DNA of 8,423 nucleotides. Source: JBAZFF01 sp041653495 (GTDB lineage: Bacteria; Patescibacteriota; Minisyncoccia; Minisyncoccales; RBG-13-42-11). Position 1 is the first letter of the stretch. Each line of letters opens with the position of its first letter. Below are positions 1-6,277 of this stretch, one piece after another. The notes below the pieces were generated by a model. It was not told the DNA's origin. It ran no database searches and saw only the letters and a program-made list of their open reading frames with translations. The translations under genes were made by a program, and so were the position numbers. The stretch lies in the NCBI GenBank assembly GCA_041653495.1, contig JBAZFF010000021.1, positions 1 to 8,423 of the forward strand, in the 5' to 3' direction.

Positions 1-773
1 ACTCTCGGCATATACTTATAAGGGACTATTTCCCCGCTTTTTAAAACATCCCTCAGAGTTTCAGTGTAAGCCACTCTTAAATCCGTATTTACATTCACTT
101 TGGACATCCCCAGCCCTATCGCTTTTTTAATGCTCTGGCCGGGGATTCCGGAACCTCCGTGTAAAACCAGCGGAGTATCTTTTACGGCTTTGCTTATTTC
201 TTTCAGCCTTAAAAAATCAATTTCAGGATTTCCAGAAGAACTTACGCCGTGGAAATTACCCACGCTTACGGCAAGAGAATCTACTTTCGTTTCTTTTACG
301 AATCTCTCTGCCTCTTTTGCTTCAGTTAATGACAATTTGGGAATCTCCTTGAGAACCGTTGAAGATCCTCCTATAGACCCCACCTCTCCTTCTACTTGAA
401 CTCCCCTTTTCTTGCAATAAGCCATCACTTTCTTTGTAATGGATATATTCTCTTTCAAGGGAAGCTTTGACCCGTCAAAGTGAACGCTATCATACCCCGC
501 ATCCACTGCTTTTTTAATATAGTCGAAAGTCTTGCCGTGGTCAAGATGCAAGAACAAAGAAACTCCTTTTTCTTTAAATACCTTGACTAAAGCTACTGCT
601 TCTTTTAGCCCCAAGAAACTGCTCTCCCCCTCCGATGTCCCGACAATTACAGGGCTCTTTTCCTTTTCGCTCGCCGCAACCACGGCTTTCATTGTCTCTA
701 AATTAGAAACATTAAACTGGCCTACTGCCCATCCTTCCCTCTTCGCTCTTTTTAGATAATTTATTAGGTTCAT
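1..773 (-). CDS. fba: Class II (zinc) fructose-bisphosphate aldolase family protein, cut by the window edge
   Basis: This family splits fructose-1,6-bisphosphate into dihydroxyacetone phosphate and glyceraldehyde-3-phosphate, or joins them, in the cytoplasm. I translated it by hand; 257 codons are visible and the C-terminus lies beyond position 1, with perhaps 30-50 residues missing. Class II landmarks in order are LHLDHG at residues 75-80 (catalytic Asp78, zinc His79), DSVHFDGS at 95-102, EGEVG at 128-132, GNFHG at 172-176 (zinc His175), LVLHGGSG at 202-209 (zinc His205) and KVNVNTDLR at 225-233 (phosphate binding). The ATG overlaps the TGA of the upstream kinase as ATGA, which fixes the start; only A-rich sequence precedes it and no Shine-Dalgarno. 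It is the last visible gene of the pduL-ackA-ppsA-pfkB-fba run. Tagatose-bisphosphate aldolases (GatY/KbaY) share these motifs, so the substrate is inferred from the glycolytic neighbours. The class is certain; the exact substrate is less so. Confidence 0.9.
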   Translation of the reverse strand, partial: MNLINYLKRAKREGWAVGQFNVSNLETMKAVVAASEKEKSPVIVGTSEGESSFLGLKEAVALVKVFKEKGVSLFLHLDHGKTFDYIKKAVDAGYDSVHFDGSKLPLKENISITKKVMAYCKKRGVQVEGEVGSIGGSSTVLKEIPKLSLTEAKEAERFVKETKVDSLAVSVGNFHGVSSSGNPEIDFLRLKEISKAVKDTPLVLHGGSGIPGQSIKKAIGLGMSKVNVNTDLRVAYTETLRDVLKSGEIVPYKYMPR

Positions 774-1780
774 TTTCTTTTACACTTGCCAGTTAATAAG
801 CAAGATTCCTTTAAAACTTTCACTCTTTTCCATTTGTCATTCTTTTTAAGTAATCCCTTTTTGGCTCCCAATTCCGTCAAGCAAGACGCGCTGTTGGCTA
901 TTCCCAATTGCATAGCGCCCTCAATACTCCCTTTAAAACGGATGAACCCCGAGAGAAAACCGGAGGCGAAAGAATCTCCGGCCCCGGTCCAGTCAAAAGC
1001 CTTCACTTTCAGAATGTCAGCGCTGTATAGAGATTCCCCATCTGAAGCTACGGCCCCTTTGGGGCCCTTTGTCATTACGCAAATCCCATGGACCATTTCG
1101 TCCAGCTTCTTGAATATTCCAATCTCATTCTCATAAGGAATCTTGGTTAAAATAGCTGCTTCTTCCTGGTTCAATAACAGAACGTCCACTTTCCTCAAAA
1201 TTCTTCCCAGGGTTTCTTTGGGCAGGGACAGCTGTGAGCTCCCCGGGTTCATGGCAACTTTAATTCCCTTCCTTTTTGCGAAGTTGACTATCTTTTCTGA
1301 AAGATTTGACATCTCTCCCGAAAGCGGGGCCAGATATATCCATTTGGAATCTAACTTTAACCAAGGAATGTCTTTGTCCGTTAATTCTCCGGACGCACCC
1401 CTATAAGTCAGGATAGTTCTCTCTCTTATTCCGGAAGAAAGGATCACGGAATAGTTTGTCGGCTTCTTTCTCGTTTTCAGAATGAAATCCGTATTTACCT
1501 TAAAGCTTTTCAATTCTTTTATAATTTCTTCTCCGGCCGCTTCTTCCCCAACCATCCCGCAAAAAGCCGTCTTAAACCCCTGGTTTGAAAAACCTGCCGC
1601 AGTATTCGTTCCTCCGCCCCCCGTCAGAAAATGAATTTCGTCTATATCTATTTTAGACCCCAGAGAAAGGCAGAGTCCCTTTCCGGTAACGAACTTTTTT
1701 TGCCCCACTACCAGGAAATCGTCTGACCTTAGAAAGATGTCCCTGGTGGCAGAACCGAATGTTATAATATCAAATTTCAT
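770..1780 (-). CDS. PfkB/ribokinase-family carbohydrate kinase
   Basis: A 336-residue sugar or sugar-phosphate kinase of the ribokinase (PfkB) superfamily, which transfers a phosphate from ATP (or ADP in some members) to a hydroxymethyl group. The substrate-side glycine motif is GGGGTNTAAGF at residues 54-64, followed by the PfkB signature-1 region to about 80. The C-terminal signature DWTGAGDSFASGF is at 263-275, with Asp269 as catalytic base and GAGD as anion hole. NPG at 178-180 and LNQEEA at 203-208 are typical internal strands of the fold. Length is normal for the family. ATG overlaps the ppsA stop and TGA overlaps the aldolase start, both as ATGA. Placement directly before an aldolase suggests a 6-phosphofructokinase-like role, but family members also act on ribose, ribose-1-phosphate, nucleosides, fructose-1-phosphate or tagatose-6-phosphate. 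I therefore give no symbol. The family is certain; the substrate is open. Confidence 0.9.
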   Translation of the reverse strand: MKFDIITFGSATRDIFLRSDDFLVVGQKKFVTGKGLCLSLGSKIDIDEIHFLTGGGGTNTAAGFSNQGFKTAFCGMVGEEAAGEEIIKELKSFKVNTDFILKTRKKPTNYSVILSSGIRERTILTYRGASGELTDKDIPWLKLDSKWIYLAPLSGEMSNLSEKIVNFAKRKGIKVAMNPGSSQLSLPKETLGRILRKVDVLLLNQEEAAILTKIPYENEIGIFKKLDEMVHGICVMTKGPKGAVASDGESLYSADILKVKAFDWTGAGDSFASGFLSGFIRFKGSIEGAMQLGIANSASCLTELGAKKGLLKKNDKWKRVKVLKESCLLTGKCKRK

Positions 1781-4140
1781 TTTCTTTCTGCTTTAGCTAT
1801 TAATTGGGTAGTTTTAATAACCGTATCCGGATTCAAAGACATAGATTCAATCCCTTCTTCTACTAAGAATGCGGCGAAATCCGGAAAGTCCGAGGGGGCC
1901 TGGCCGCAGATTCCTATGTATTTCTTCCTTTTTCTGCAAACGGCTATCACTTCTCTTATCAAGGTTTTTACCGCCTCGTTCCTCTCGTCAGACAAATAAG
2001 CTATGCGGGCGTTGTCCCTGTCCACCCCCAGAGTCAGCTGGGTAAGATCGTTGGACCCTATGCTCATTCCGTCGAATATATCCAAGAACTTGTCGGCTAA
2101 GATAACATTGGAAGGAATCTCGCACATCACAATTATCCTCAGCCCGTCTTTCCCCTTCGCCAATCCCTCTCCTGTCATTATGTCTAAAACTCTCTTTCCT
2201 TCCTCCACGGTTCGGCAGAAAGGAACCATAATCACAATATTCTTTAGTCCGAATTTCTCCCTGGCCATTTTCAGAGCCTTGCACTCCATCTTGAAGGCCG
2301 GGGCAAAAGAAGGATCAGAGTACCTGGAAGCTCCTCTGAACCCAATCATGGGATTTGATTCTTTGTGCTCGTATTCGCTCCCCCCTATCAGGGTTGCATA
2401 TTCGTTGGTCTTGAAATCGGACAACCTGACGATCACCTGCTTGGGATAGAAGGCTGCCCCGATTTGGCCTACGCCTTCCGCCAGCTTCTCAATGAAAAAC
2501 TGTTTTTTATTATCGTATCCTCTGGCAATTTCGCCTATCTGTCTTTTAACTTTCTTGTCTTTTATTCTGGCATAGTTATACAAAGCCAAAGGATGTATTT
2601 TTATCTTCTCGGCAATGATAAATTCTTCTCGGGCCAATCCCACTCCTTGGTTGGGCAAGAAAGACGAAGCAAAAGCAATGTCGGGAGCTCCGATATTCAT
2701 CATCACCTTTGTTTTTGTTTTCGGAATATTTTTTAAATTGAATTTCTTAACCGTAAAAGGAATGTCTCCTTGGAATATCCGGCCCAGCCCCTGGGTGCAA
2801 TCAACCGTAACCGTCTCCCCGTTTTTCAGCTTATGGGTGGCGGTTCCGGCTCCCACTATGGCCGGCACCCCCAGCTCCCTGCTAACGATTGCGGCATGGC
2901 AAACCCGAGATCCCTCGTCAGTAATAATGGCAGAGGCCATCTTCATGACCGGCACCCAATCGGGATCAGTCATCCTGGTGACTAAGACCTCTCCCTTTTT
3001 AAACTGCCCGATATTTGAAACATCCTCTATTATCCTTACTCTCCCCTGGCCTATCTTGTTCCCCACGGCAATTCCGGTAATTAGGGGCTCTTTCTTCGTC
3101 TGGAGCTCGTATTCTTCGTAAACCTGGCTTTTTGTGTTGGCAAAAACAGTTTCGGGCCTCGATTGGACTATGAATAATTCATTCGTAATTCCGTCTTTTG
3201 CCCATTCTATATCCTGGGGCCTGCCGTAATGTTCTTCTATCGTGGAAGCCCATTTTGCCAAGGTCAGGACTTCAGCTTCATTCAGGGAAAAGCTCAACTG
3301 GTCTTTGGGACTGACTTTGACTTCCTTGAGCCCGCCTGTCTTTTCAAAAATATATTTTATTGATTTCCTGCCCAGATTCTTGGAAATAATAGGCTTGAAT
3401 CCTTCTTTTAAAGTCGGCTTGAAAACAGTAAACTGATCTGGCGTAATCTTCCCTTTAACTATCATTTCTCCGACACCAAAGATTGAGTTTACAATAACTA
3501 CATCCTTAAATCCTGATTCGGTGTCCAGGGTGAATATGATTCCGGCGGAGGCCAAGTCAGACCTGACCATTTTCTGTACCCCGACCGAAAGCCCTAATTT
3601 CAACTGGGAGAACCCCTTTTCCTCCCTGTAAGATATCGCCCTGTCAGTATAGGTTGAAGCGATTGAATTCTTAACAGCTTTTAAGAGGTCATCCTCTCTT
3701 GAGACGTTCAGATAAGTTTCAAACTGCCCAGCGAAAGAAGCGTCCGCCGTATCTTCAGCAACACCCGAAGTTCTGACGGCAACCGTCGGGTTCTTCCCGT
3801 ACATTTCTCCTAAAATCCTGTAATTCTCAATTATCTCTTTCTTTAAATCTTCCGGAACCTCCCCGTTTAATATTAATTCCCGGGATAGTTTTCCTGTCCT
3901 TTGCAAACTTTTGATATTGTCCGGATTGAATCCTTTGAATATATTATTCAGCTTCCCTTGGATATTGTTCCCGTTTATGTATCTCCAATAAGCCTTGGTG
4001 GTTAAAGCAAAGCCGTTGGGAACGTTTATTTTCTTTTTGCTCAATTGGGAGAACATCTCTCCTAAAGAAGAATTCTTTCCCCCAACCAAAGGAACGTCTT
4101 TTGACCTTATATCTTTAAACCAAAGAACGTATTTATTCAT
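1777..4140 (-). CDS. ppsA: Phosphoenolpyruvate synthase (pyruvate, water dikinase)
   Basis: Interconverts pyruvate + ATP + water and PEP + AMP + phosphate through a phosphohistidine that swings between two active sites. At 787 residues it is essentially full length (E. coli PpsA 792). The N-terminal nucleotide-binding domain spans about 1-330: VGGKNSSLGEM at 19-29, AVRTSGVAED at 121-130, FIVQSRPET at 323-331. The mobile phosphohistidine domain lies at about 380-450, with His415 in SRVCHAAIVSREL. The C-terminal PEP/pyruvate barrel contains NPMIGFRGASRY at 596-607, MCEIPSN at 672-678, SIGSNDLTQL at 693-702 and catalytic Cys745 in ICGQAPSD. Two positions before the active His there is Val413 where E. 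coli has the regulatory Thr419. The start is fixed by an ATGA overlap with ackA; no Shine-Dalgarno is visible, so translation probably depends on coupling. In fermenters without pyruvate kinase this enzyme may run toward pyruvate; direction here is not shown. Confidence 0.97.
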   Translation of the reverse strand: MNKYVLWFKDIRSKDVPLVGGKNSSLGEMFSQLSKKKINVPNGFALTTKAYWRYINGNNIQGKLNNIFKGFNPDNIKSLQRTGKLSRELILNGEVPEDLKKEIIENYRILGEMYGKNPTVAVRTSGVAEDTADASFAGQFETYLNVSREDDLLKAVKNSIASTYTDRAISYREEKGFSQLKLGLSVGVQKMVRSDLASAGIIFTLDTESGFKDVVIVNSIFGVGEMIVKGKITPDQFTVFKPTLKEGFKPIISKNLGRKSIKYIFEKTGGLKEVKVSPKDQLSFSLNEAEVLTLAKWASTIEEHYGRPQDIEWAKDGITNELFIVQSRPETVFANTKSQVYEEYELQTKKEPLITGIAVGNKIGQGRVRIIEDVSNIGQFKKGEVLVTRMTDPDWVPVMKMASAIITDEGSRVCHAAIVSRELGVPAIVGAGTATHKLKNGETVTVDCTQGLGRIFQGDIPFTVKKFNLKNIPKTKTKVMMNIGAPDIAFASSFLPNQGVGLAREEFIIAEKIKIHPLALYNYARIKDKKVKRQIGEIARGYDNKKQFFIEKLAEGVGQIGAAFYPKQVIVRLSDFKTNEYATLIGGSEYEHKESNPMIGFRGASRYSDPSFAPAFKMECKALKMAREKFGLKNIVIMVPFCRTVEEGKRVLDIMTGEGLAKGKDGLRIIVMCEIPSNVILADKFLDIFDGMSIGSNDLTQLTLGVDRDNARIAYLSDERNEAVKTLIREVIAVCRKRKKYIGICGQAPSDFPDFAAFLVEEGIESMSLNPDTVIKTTQLIAKAERK

Positions 4141-5147
4141 AATTTTTGTGATTTTTTGGCTATCATTAGTTCTTCGTCCGTTTCCACGGATAAAACCTTA
4201 GTGCCATTTAAAATGCTCAAACCGTTAATAATCATATTCCTTATTTTGGAAGAACCTGATCCGATTGAACCTGTAAACACCAATAAATCGCAACTGCCGA
4301 GTATCCCGAAATAAGAACCTATATACTTTTGGATGCTATAAACAAAAATGTCTAAAGCTAACTTCGCTTTTTTGTTGCCTTCTTTAATCCTCTTTAAAAC
4401 GTCCAGCATTTCGGATTCTCCGCAAATTCCCTTAAGCCCGGATTCCTTGTTTAAAATATCTCCAAGTTTTTCAAAAGACAATTCTTTCCCTAATTGCAGA
4501 ATGATTCCCGGGTCCAAATTTCCGCTCCTCGTCATCATCACCAGCCCTTCTAAAGGAGTAAACCCCATGGAAGTATCAACTGCCCTTCCTTCCTTTATTG
4601 CCGTGATTGAAGCTCCTCCGCCCAAGTGGCAGCTTATTATTCTCAGATCTTCAAACTCTTTTCCGATCTTTTTGGCGGCTTCCCGCGCTGCATATTCGTG
4701 GGAAATGCCGTGAAATCCGTATCTCCTGAAGCCGTATTTGTTCCTTAAGTCTTCCGGCAAGGCGTACTGATAGGCTTTCTCCGGAATATTCTTATAGAAA
4801 CCCGTATCAAACACTGCTACCTGCTCTGCTTTCGGAAAGACTTTCAAACTCATTTCAATACCCAAGACATTGAAAGGATTGTGCAAGGGAGCCAGATTAT
4901 TATATTTTTTCAATTCTGCCAAGACCTTTTTGTCAACAATAATGGGATCTCTAAATTTCTCCCCGCCGTGAACGACCCTGTGGCAGACTTTTTCGACTTC
5001 ACCAATCTTTTTTAATTCTCTGTCTAAAATTCCCGCATAAGCGCTTTTGTCCTTAACGCTGAACTTCCCCGTCCTAACGGATTTCAGTTTATTATCAAAA
5101 AGCTTATACTTTACTGACTGAGATCCGCAATTCAAAACCAATATCAT
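4137..5147 (-). CDS. ackA: Acetate kinase, compact form lacking the usual Mg-binding glutamate
   Basis: Acetate kinase of the ASKHA fold: acetyl phosphate + ADP gives acetate + ATP, the substrate-level phosphorylation step of acetate fermentation. Recognised by LNCGSQSVKYKL at residues 5-16 (Asn6), CHRVVHGGEKF at 55-65 (Arg57), LAPLHNP at 85-91 (His89), VFDTGFY at 112-118 (Asp114), YGFHGISHEY at 143-152 (His146), HLGGGASI at 174-181, DTSMGFTPLEGL at 191-202, TRSG at 206-209 (Arg207) and EELMIA at 325-330. It has 336 residues against about 400 in well-studied enzymes; much of the shortening is between the FTGSIG motif and EELMIA and in the N-terminal lobe. The usual GGIGEN loop reads GSIGSG at 293-298, so Ser297 stands where Methanosarcina Glu384 binds magnesium. 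The start overlaps the pduL stop as ATGA, with a modest AAGGA about 9 nt upstream. Its pduL neighbour supports acetate over butyrate or propionate kinase. Confidence 0.92.
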   Translation of the reverse strand: MILVLNCGSQSVKYKLFDNKLKSVRTGKFSVKDKSAYAGILDRELKKIGEVEKVCHRVVHGGEKFRDPIIVDKKVLAELKKYNNLAPLHNPFNVLGIEMSLKVFPKAEQVAVFDTGFYKNIPEKAYQYALPEDLRNKYGFRRYGFHGISHEYAAREAAKKIGKEFEDLRIISCHLGGGASITAIKEGRAVDTSMGFTPLEGLVMMTRSGNLDPGIILQLGKELSFEKLGDILNKESGLKGICGESEMLDVLKRIKEGNKKAKLALDIFVYSIQKYIGSYFGILGSCDLLVFTGSIGSGSSKIRNMIINGLSILNGTKVLSVETDEELMIAKKSQKL

Positions 5148-5707
5148 ATTAAGTATCCTTCCCCTTTGAATTCTATCCCGGCTGCGTTCCCCTCATCCGT
5201 ATCCAAGTGGAAACTCGTAACGTAATTCTTCCCCACCCTGACTAAAACATTCTCAAACACAACTGACCTCTCTCCCTGAACTCTTATGGAAACTTTCTTC
5301 CCGTTTTTTAAATGCATCTTTTTTGCGTTCTCTCCGCTAATATGCAAATGCCTTAAAGGGACCATGACCCCGGAGTTCATCTTTAACCTCCCCTTTTTTC
5401 CTATTATAACAATTCCTAATCCCTTCGCATTTCCCGAATAACAGTAAGGAGCCTCCAGCCCTAAGTTAAAAGCATCTGTCGCGGATAATTCCAATTGAGT
5501 TTTCTTTCTCAAAGGGCCTATTATCCTGACATTATCAATCTTATTCTTTCCGTTCTGCACGGCAACCCTTTCCTCTGCGGAAAATTCGCCCGGCTGCGTC
5601 AAATCCTTCTTCTTTCTCAAGGAATAGTTCTTTCCGAATAATTCATCCAGATCTTCTCTGGAGATATGGAGGTGTCTGGCTGATATCTCTACTGGTACCT
5701 TAAACAT
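5144..5707 (-). CDS. pduL: PduL-type phosphate acyltransferase (phosphotransacetylase)
   Basis: Converts acyl-CoA + phosphate to acyl phosphate + CoA; next to acetate kinase the likely substrate is acetyl-CoA. PduL is unrelated to classical Pta and uses histidine-bound metal ions. The 187 residues carry the two PduL half-domains: EISARHLHIS at residues 7-16, and VPLRHLHIS at about 116-124, with the C-terminal FHLDTDEGNAAG near 166-177. No encapsulation peptide is visible ahead of residue 1-7, so this looks like a free cytosolic form and not a microcompartment enzyme. It is the first gene of the five-gene run. The ATG lies 11 nt after a perfect TATAAT, with no Shine-Dalgarno, which points to a nearly leaderless message. 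Its TGA overlaps the ackA ATG. Length is slightly below the roughly 200-215 residues common in the family. Confidence 0.94.
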   Translation of the reverse strand: MFKVPVEISARHLHISREDLDELFGKNYSLRKKKDLTQPGEFSAEERVAVQNGKNKIDNVRIIGPLRKKTQLELSATDAFNLGLEAPYCYSGNAKGLGIVIIGKKGRLKMNSGVMVPLRHLHISGENAKKMHLKNGKKVSIRVQGERSVVFENVLVRVGKNYVTSFHLDTDEGNAAGIEFKGEGYLI

Positions 5708-5718
5708 AATATTAGGTT

Positions 5719-5747
5719 ATTATACCTTAAAGGAATAGGAGGTGCAA
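5719..5747 (-). promoter_or_regulatory. Predicted sigma70-type promoter for the pduL-ackA-ppsA-pfkB-fba operon
   Basis: On the minus strand a perfect TATAAT (5719-5724) is preceded after 17 bp by TTGCAC (5742-5747), a weak match to the -35 consensus. It lies immediately downstream of the terminator of the preceding gene, whose T-tract abuts the -35. A start about 7 nt after the -10 would leave a leader of only 3-5 nt before the pduL ATG. The -10 is convincing; the -35 is poor. Confidence 0.6.
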
Positions 5748-5779
5748 AACAAAACGGCGAAAATTGCTTTCCGCCGTTT
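5744..5779 (-). terminator. Intrinsic terminator of the 129-residue unknown gene
   Basis: Read on the minus strand, arms AAACGGCG and CGCCGTTT (5752-5779) form 8 pairs. The inner GAAA/TTTT adds three A-U pairs and one G-U pair, closing on a GCAA (GNRA-class) tetraloop, so the stem is 12 bp. A T-rich tail, TGTTTTG, follows. The inner pairs form only in minus-strand RNA (they would be A-C mismatches on the other strand), so the terminator serves the gene ending at 5797. Confidence 0.85.
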
Positions 5780-5796
5780 AATTACTACAGCACTGA

Positions 5797-6186
5797 CTAT
5801 CTAACTGGCTGGGTATACTTCACCTCCTCCTTGAAATAAGAAATTATCGGATGCATAAAACTAGGTATATCGAACTGGTCAATGTCTGTTTCGAACTCTT
5901 TCCCTTCGCAGGATAAAAAGAATTTGTAGGATGATCTTTCACCAGGAAAAGCAAACCGTCCCTTTACGCCGGATTCCGGTTCATCGAAATTGAATATCCC
6001 CAGATTCTTCCAAGCCATGTCGCAGGCCCTAATAAAGGAATCTGGTCTTTTCGCAAGAACCCAATTAATGGTAATATCGCCAGAGATATCCCTTGAAAGA
6101 CAGCATTGTATTGTTAACTGAGTACGATTCTCGATAATAAGTTTTACCTTCCCCGCCCCTTCTCCTACAGATGTAATAGTAAACAA
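5797..6186 (-). CDS. Hypothetical protein, 129 residues, TTG start
   Basis: I do not recognise this protein. It is predicted to be cytosolic: no signal peptide or membrane segment is visible. The first half alternates short hydrophobic stretches with polar turns and looks beta-rich (residues 1-45). A more helical or mixed part follows around 48-62, with aromatic-rich strands at 76-95 and a hydrophobic FMHPIISYF at 110-118. Cysteines are at 28, 29, 55 and 93, including an adjacent pair. The start is taken at TTG because an in-frame TAA lies two codons upstream (6190-6192) and a perfect AGGAGG (6197-6202) sits 10 nt before it. It is a stand-alone unit with its own promoter and terminator between two metabolic operons, the only gene here with a consensus ribosome site. 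The combination of a strong site, clean boundaries and a 390-nt open frame makes it very likely real; its function is unknown. Confidence 0.8.
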   Translation of the reverse strand: MFTITSVGEGAGKVKLIIENRTQLTIQCCLSRDISGDITINWVLAKRPDSFIRACDMAWKNLGIFNFDEPESGVKGRFAFPGERSSYKFFLSCEGKEFETDIDQFDIPSFMHPIISYFKEEVKYTQPVR

Positions 6187-6196
6187 TTTTTAAAGA

Positions 6197-6202
6197 CCTC
6201 CT
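6197..6202 (-). promoter_or_regulatory. Strong Shine-Dalgarno AGGAGG deciding the TTG start
   Basis: AGGAGG, within GAGGAGGTC on the minus strand, lies 10 nt before the TTG at 6186. It is the only full-consensus Shine-Dalgarno in front of any gene of the window. With an in-frame stop between it and the TTG, it makes the unusual start credible. Confidence 0.8.
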
Positions 6203-6218
6203 CATAATATAATAAGAG

Positions 6219-6246
6219 ATAATACCACAAATTAATAAAAAATCAA
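6219..6246 (-). promoter_or_regulatory. Predicted extended -10 promoter of the unknown gene
   Basis: On the minus strand TGGTATTAT (extended -10; hexamer 6219-6224, TGG at 6225-6227) is preceded after 16 bp by TTGATT (6241-6246, four of six matches to TTGACA). The -35 sits inside the descending arm of the gap terminator hairpin, so terminator and promoter share bases. The expected leader is about 25 nt and carries the AGGAGG. Confidence 0.6.
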
Positions 6247-6263
6247 GGTCTCGGCCTTGATCT
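6232..6263 (-). terminator. Intrinsic terminator of the dsbA-like/grx/gap unit
   Basis: On the minus strand AGATCAAGG and CCTTGATTT (6255-6263 with 6240-6248) pair over 9 bp, including one G-U, around a CCGAGA loop. A T-rich run, TTTTATTAATT, follows. It begins 15 nt after the gap stop codon, as expected for a factor-independent terminator. Confidence 0.85.
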
Positions 6264-6277
6264 CCAAATACAAGCTA

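Noticed and set aside
100..759. Plus-strand open frames at 100-399 and 532-759
   Set aside because: They are antisense to the aldolase gene, whose full set of class II zinc and catalytic motifs is on the minus strand.
1052..1066. GC-rich hairpin GGCCCC-TTT-GGGGCC
   Set aside because: It lies inside the PfkB kinase gene, encodes the expected KGPKGA turn and has no T-tract placed for termination; it follows from the codons used.
2003..3121. Long plus-strand open frames opposite ppsA (2003-2449, 2365-2736, 2615-3121)
   Set aside because: They are antisense shadows of a strongly conserved gene, have no recognisable domains, overlap each other in different frames and lack ribosome sites.
5708..5796. 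Riboswitch or structured leader before pduL
   Set aside because: Only 45 bp remain after the upstream terminator and these hold the promoter; the leader is predicted to be a few nucleotides, too short for a regulatory RNA.
6065..6205. 46-codon minus-strand frame starting at ATG 6205, overlapping the unknown gene
   Set aside because: Its start lies upstream of the AGGAGG, so the ribosome site would be inside the frame; it is Arg/Tyr rich without a plausible fold and overlaps the longer frame that the Shine-Dalgarno serves.
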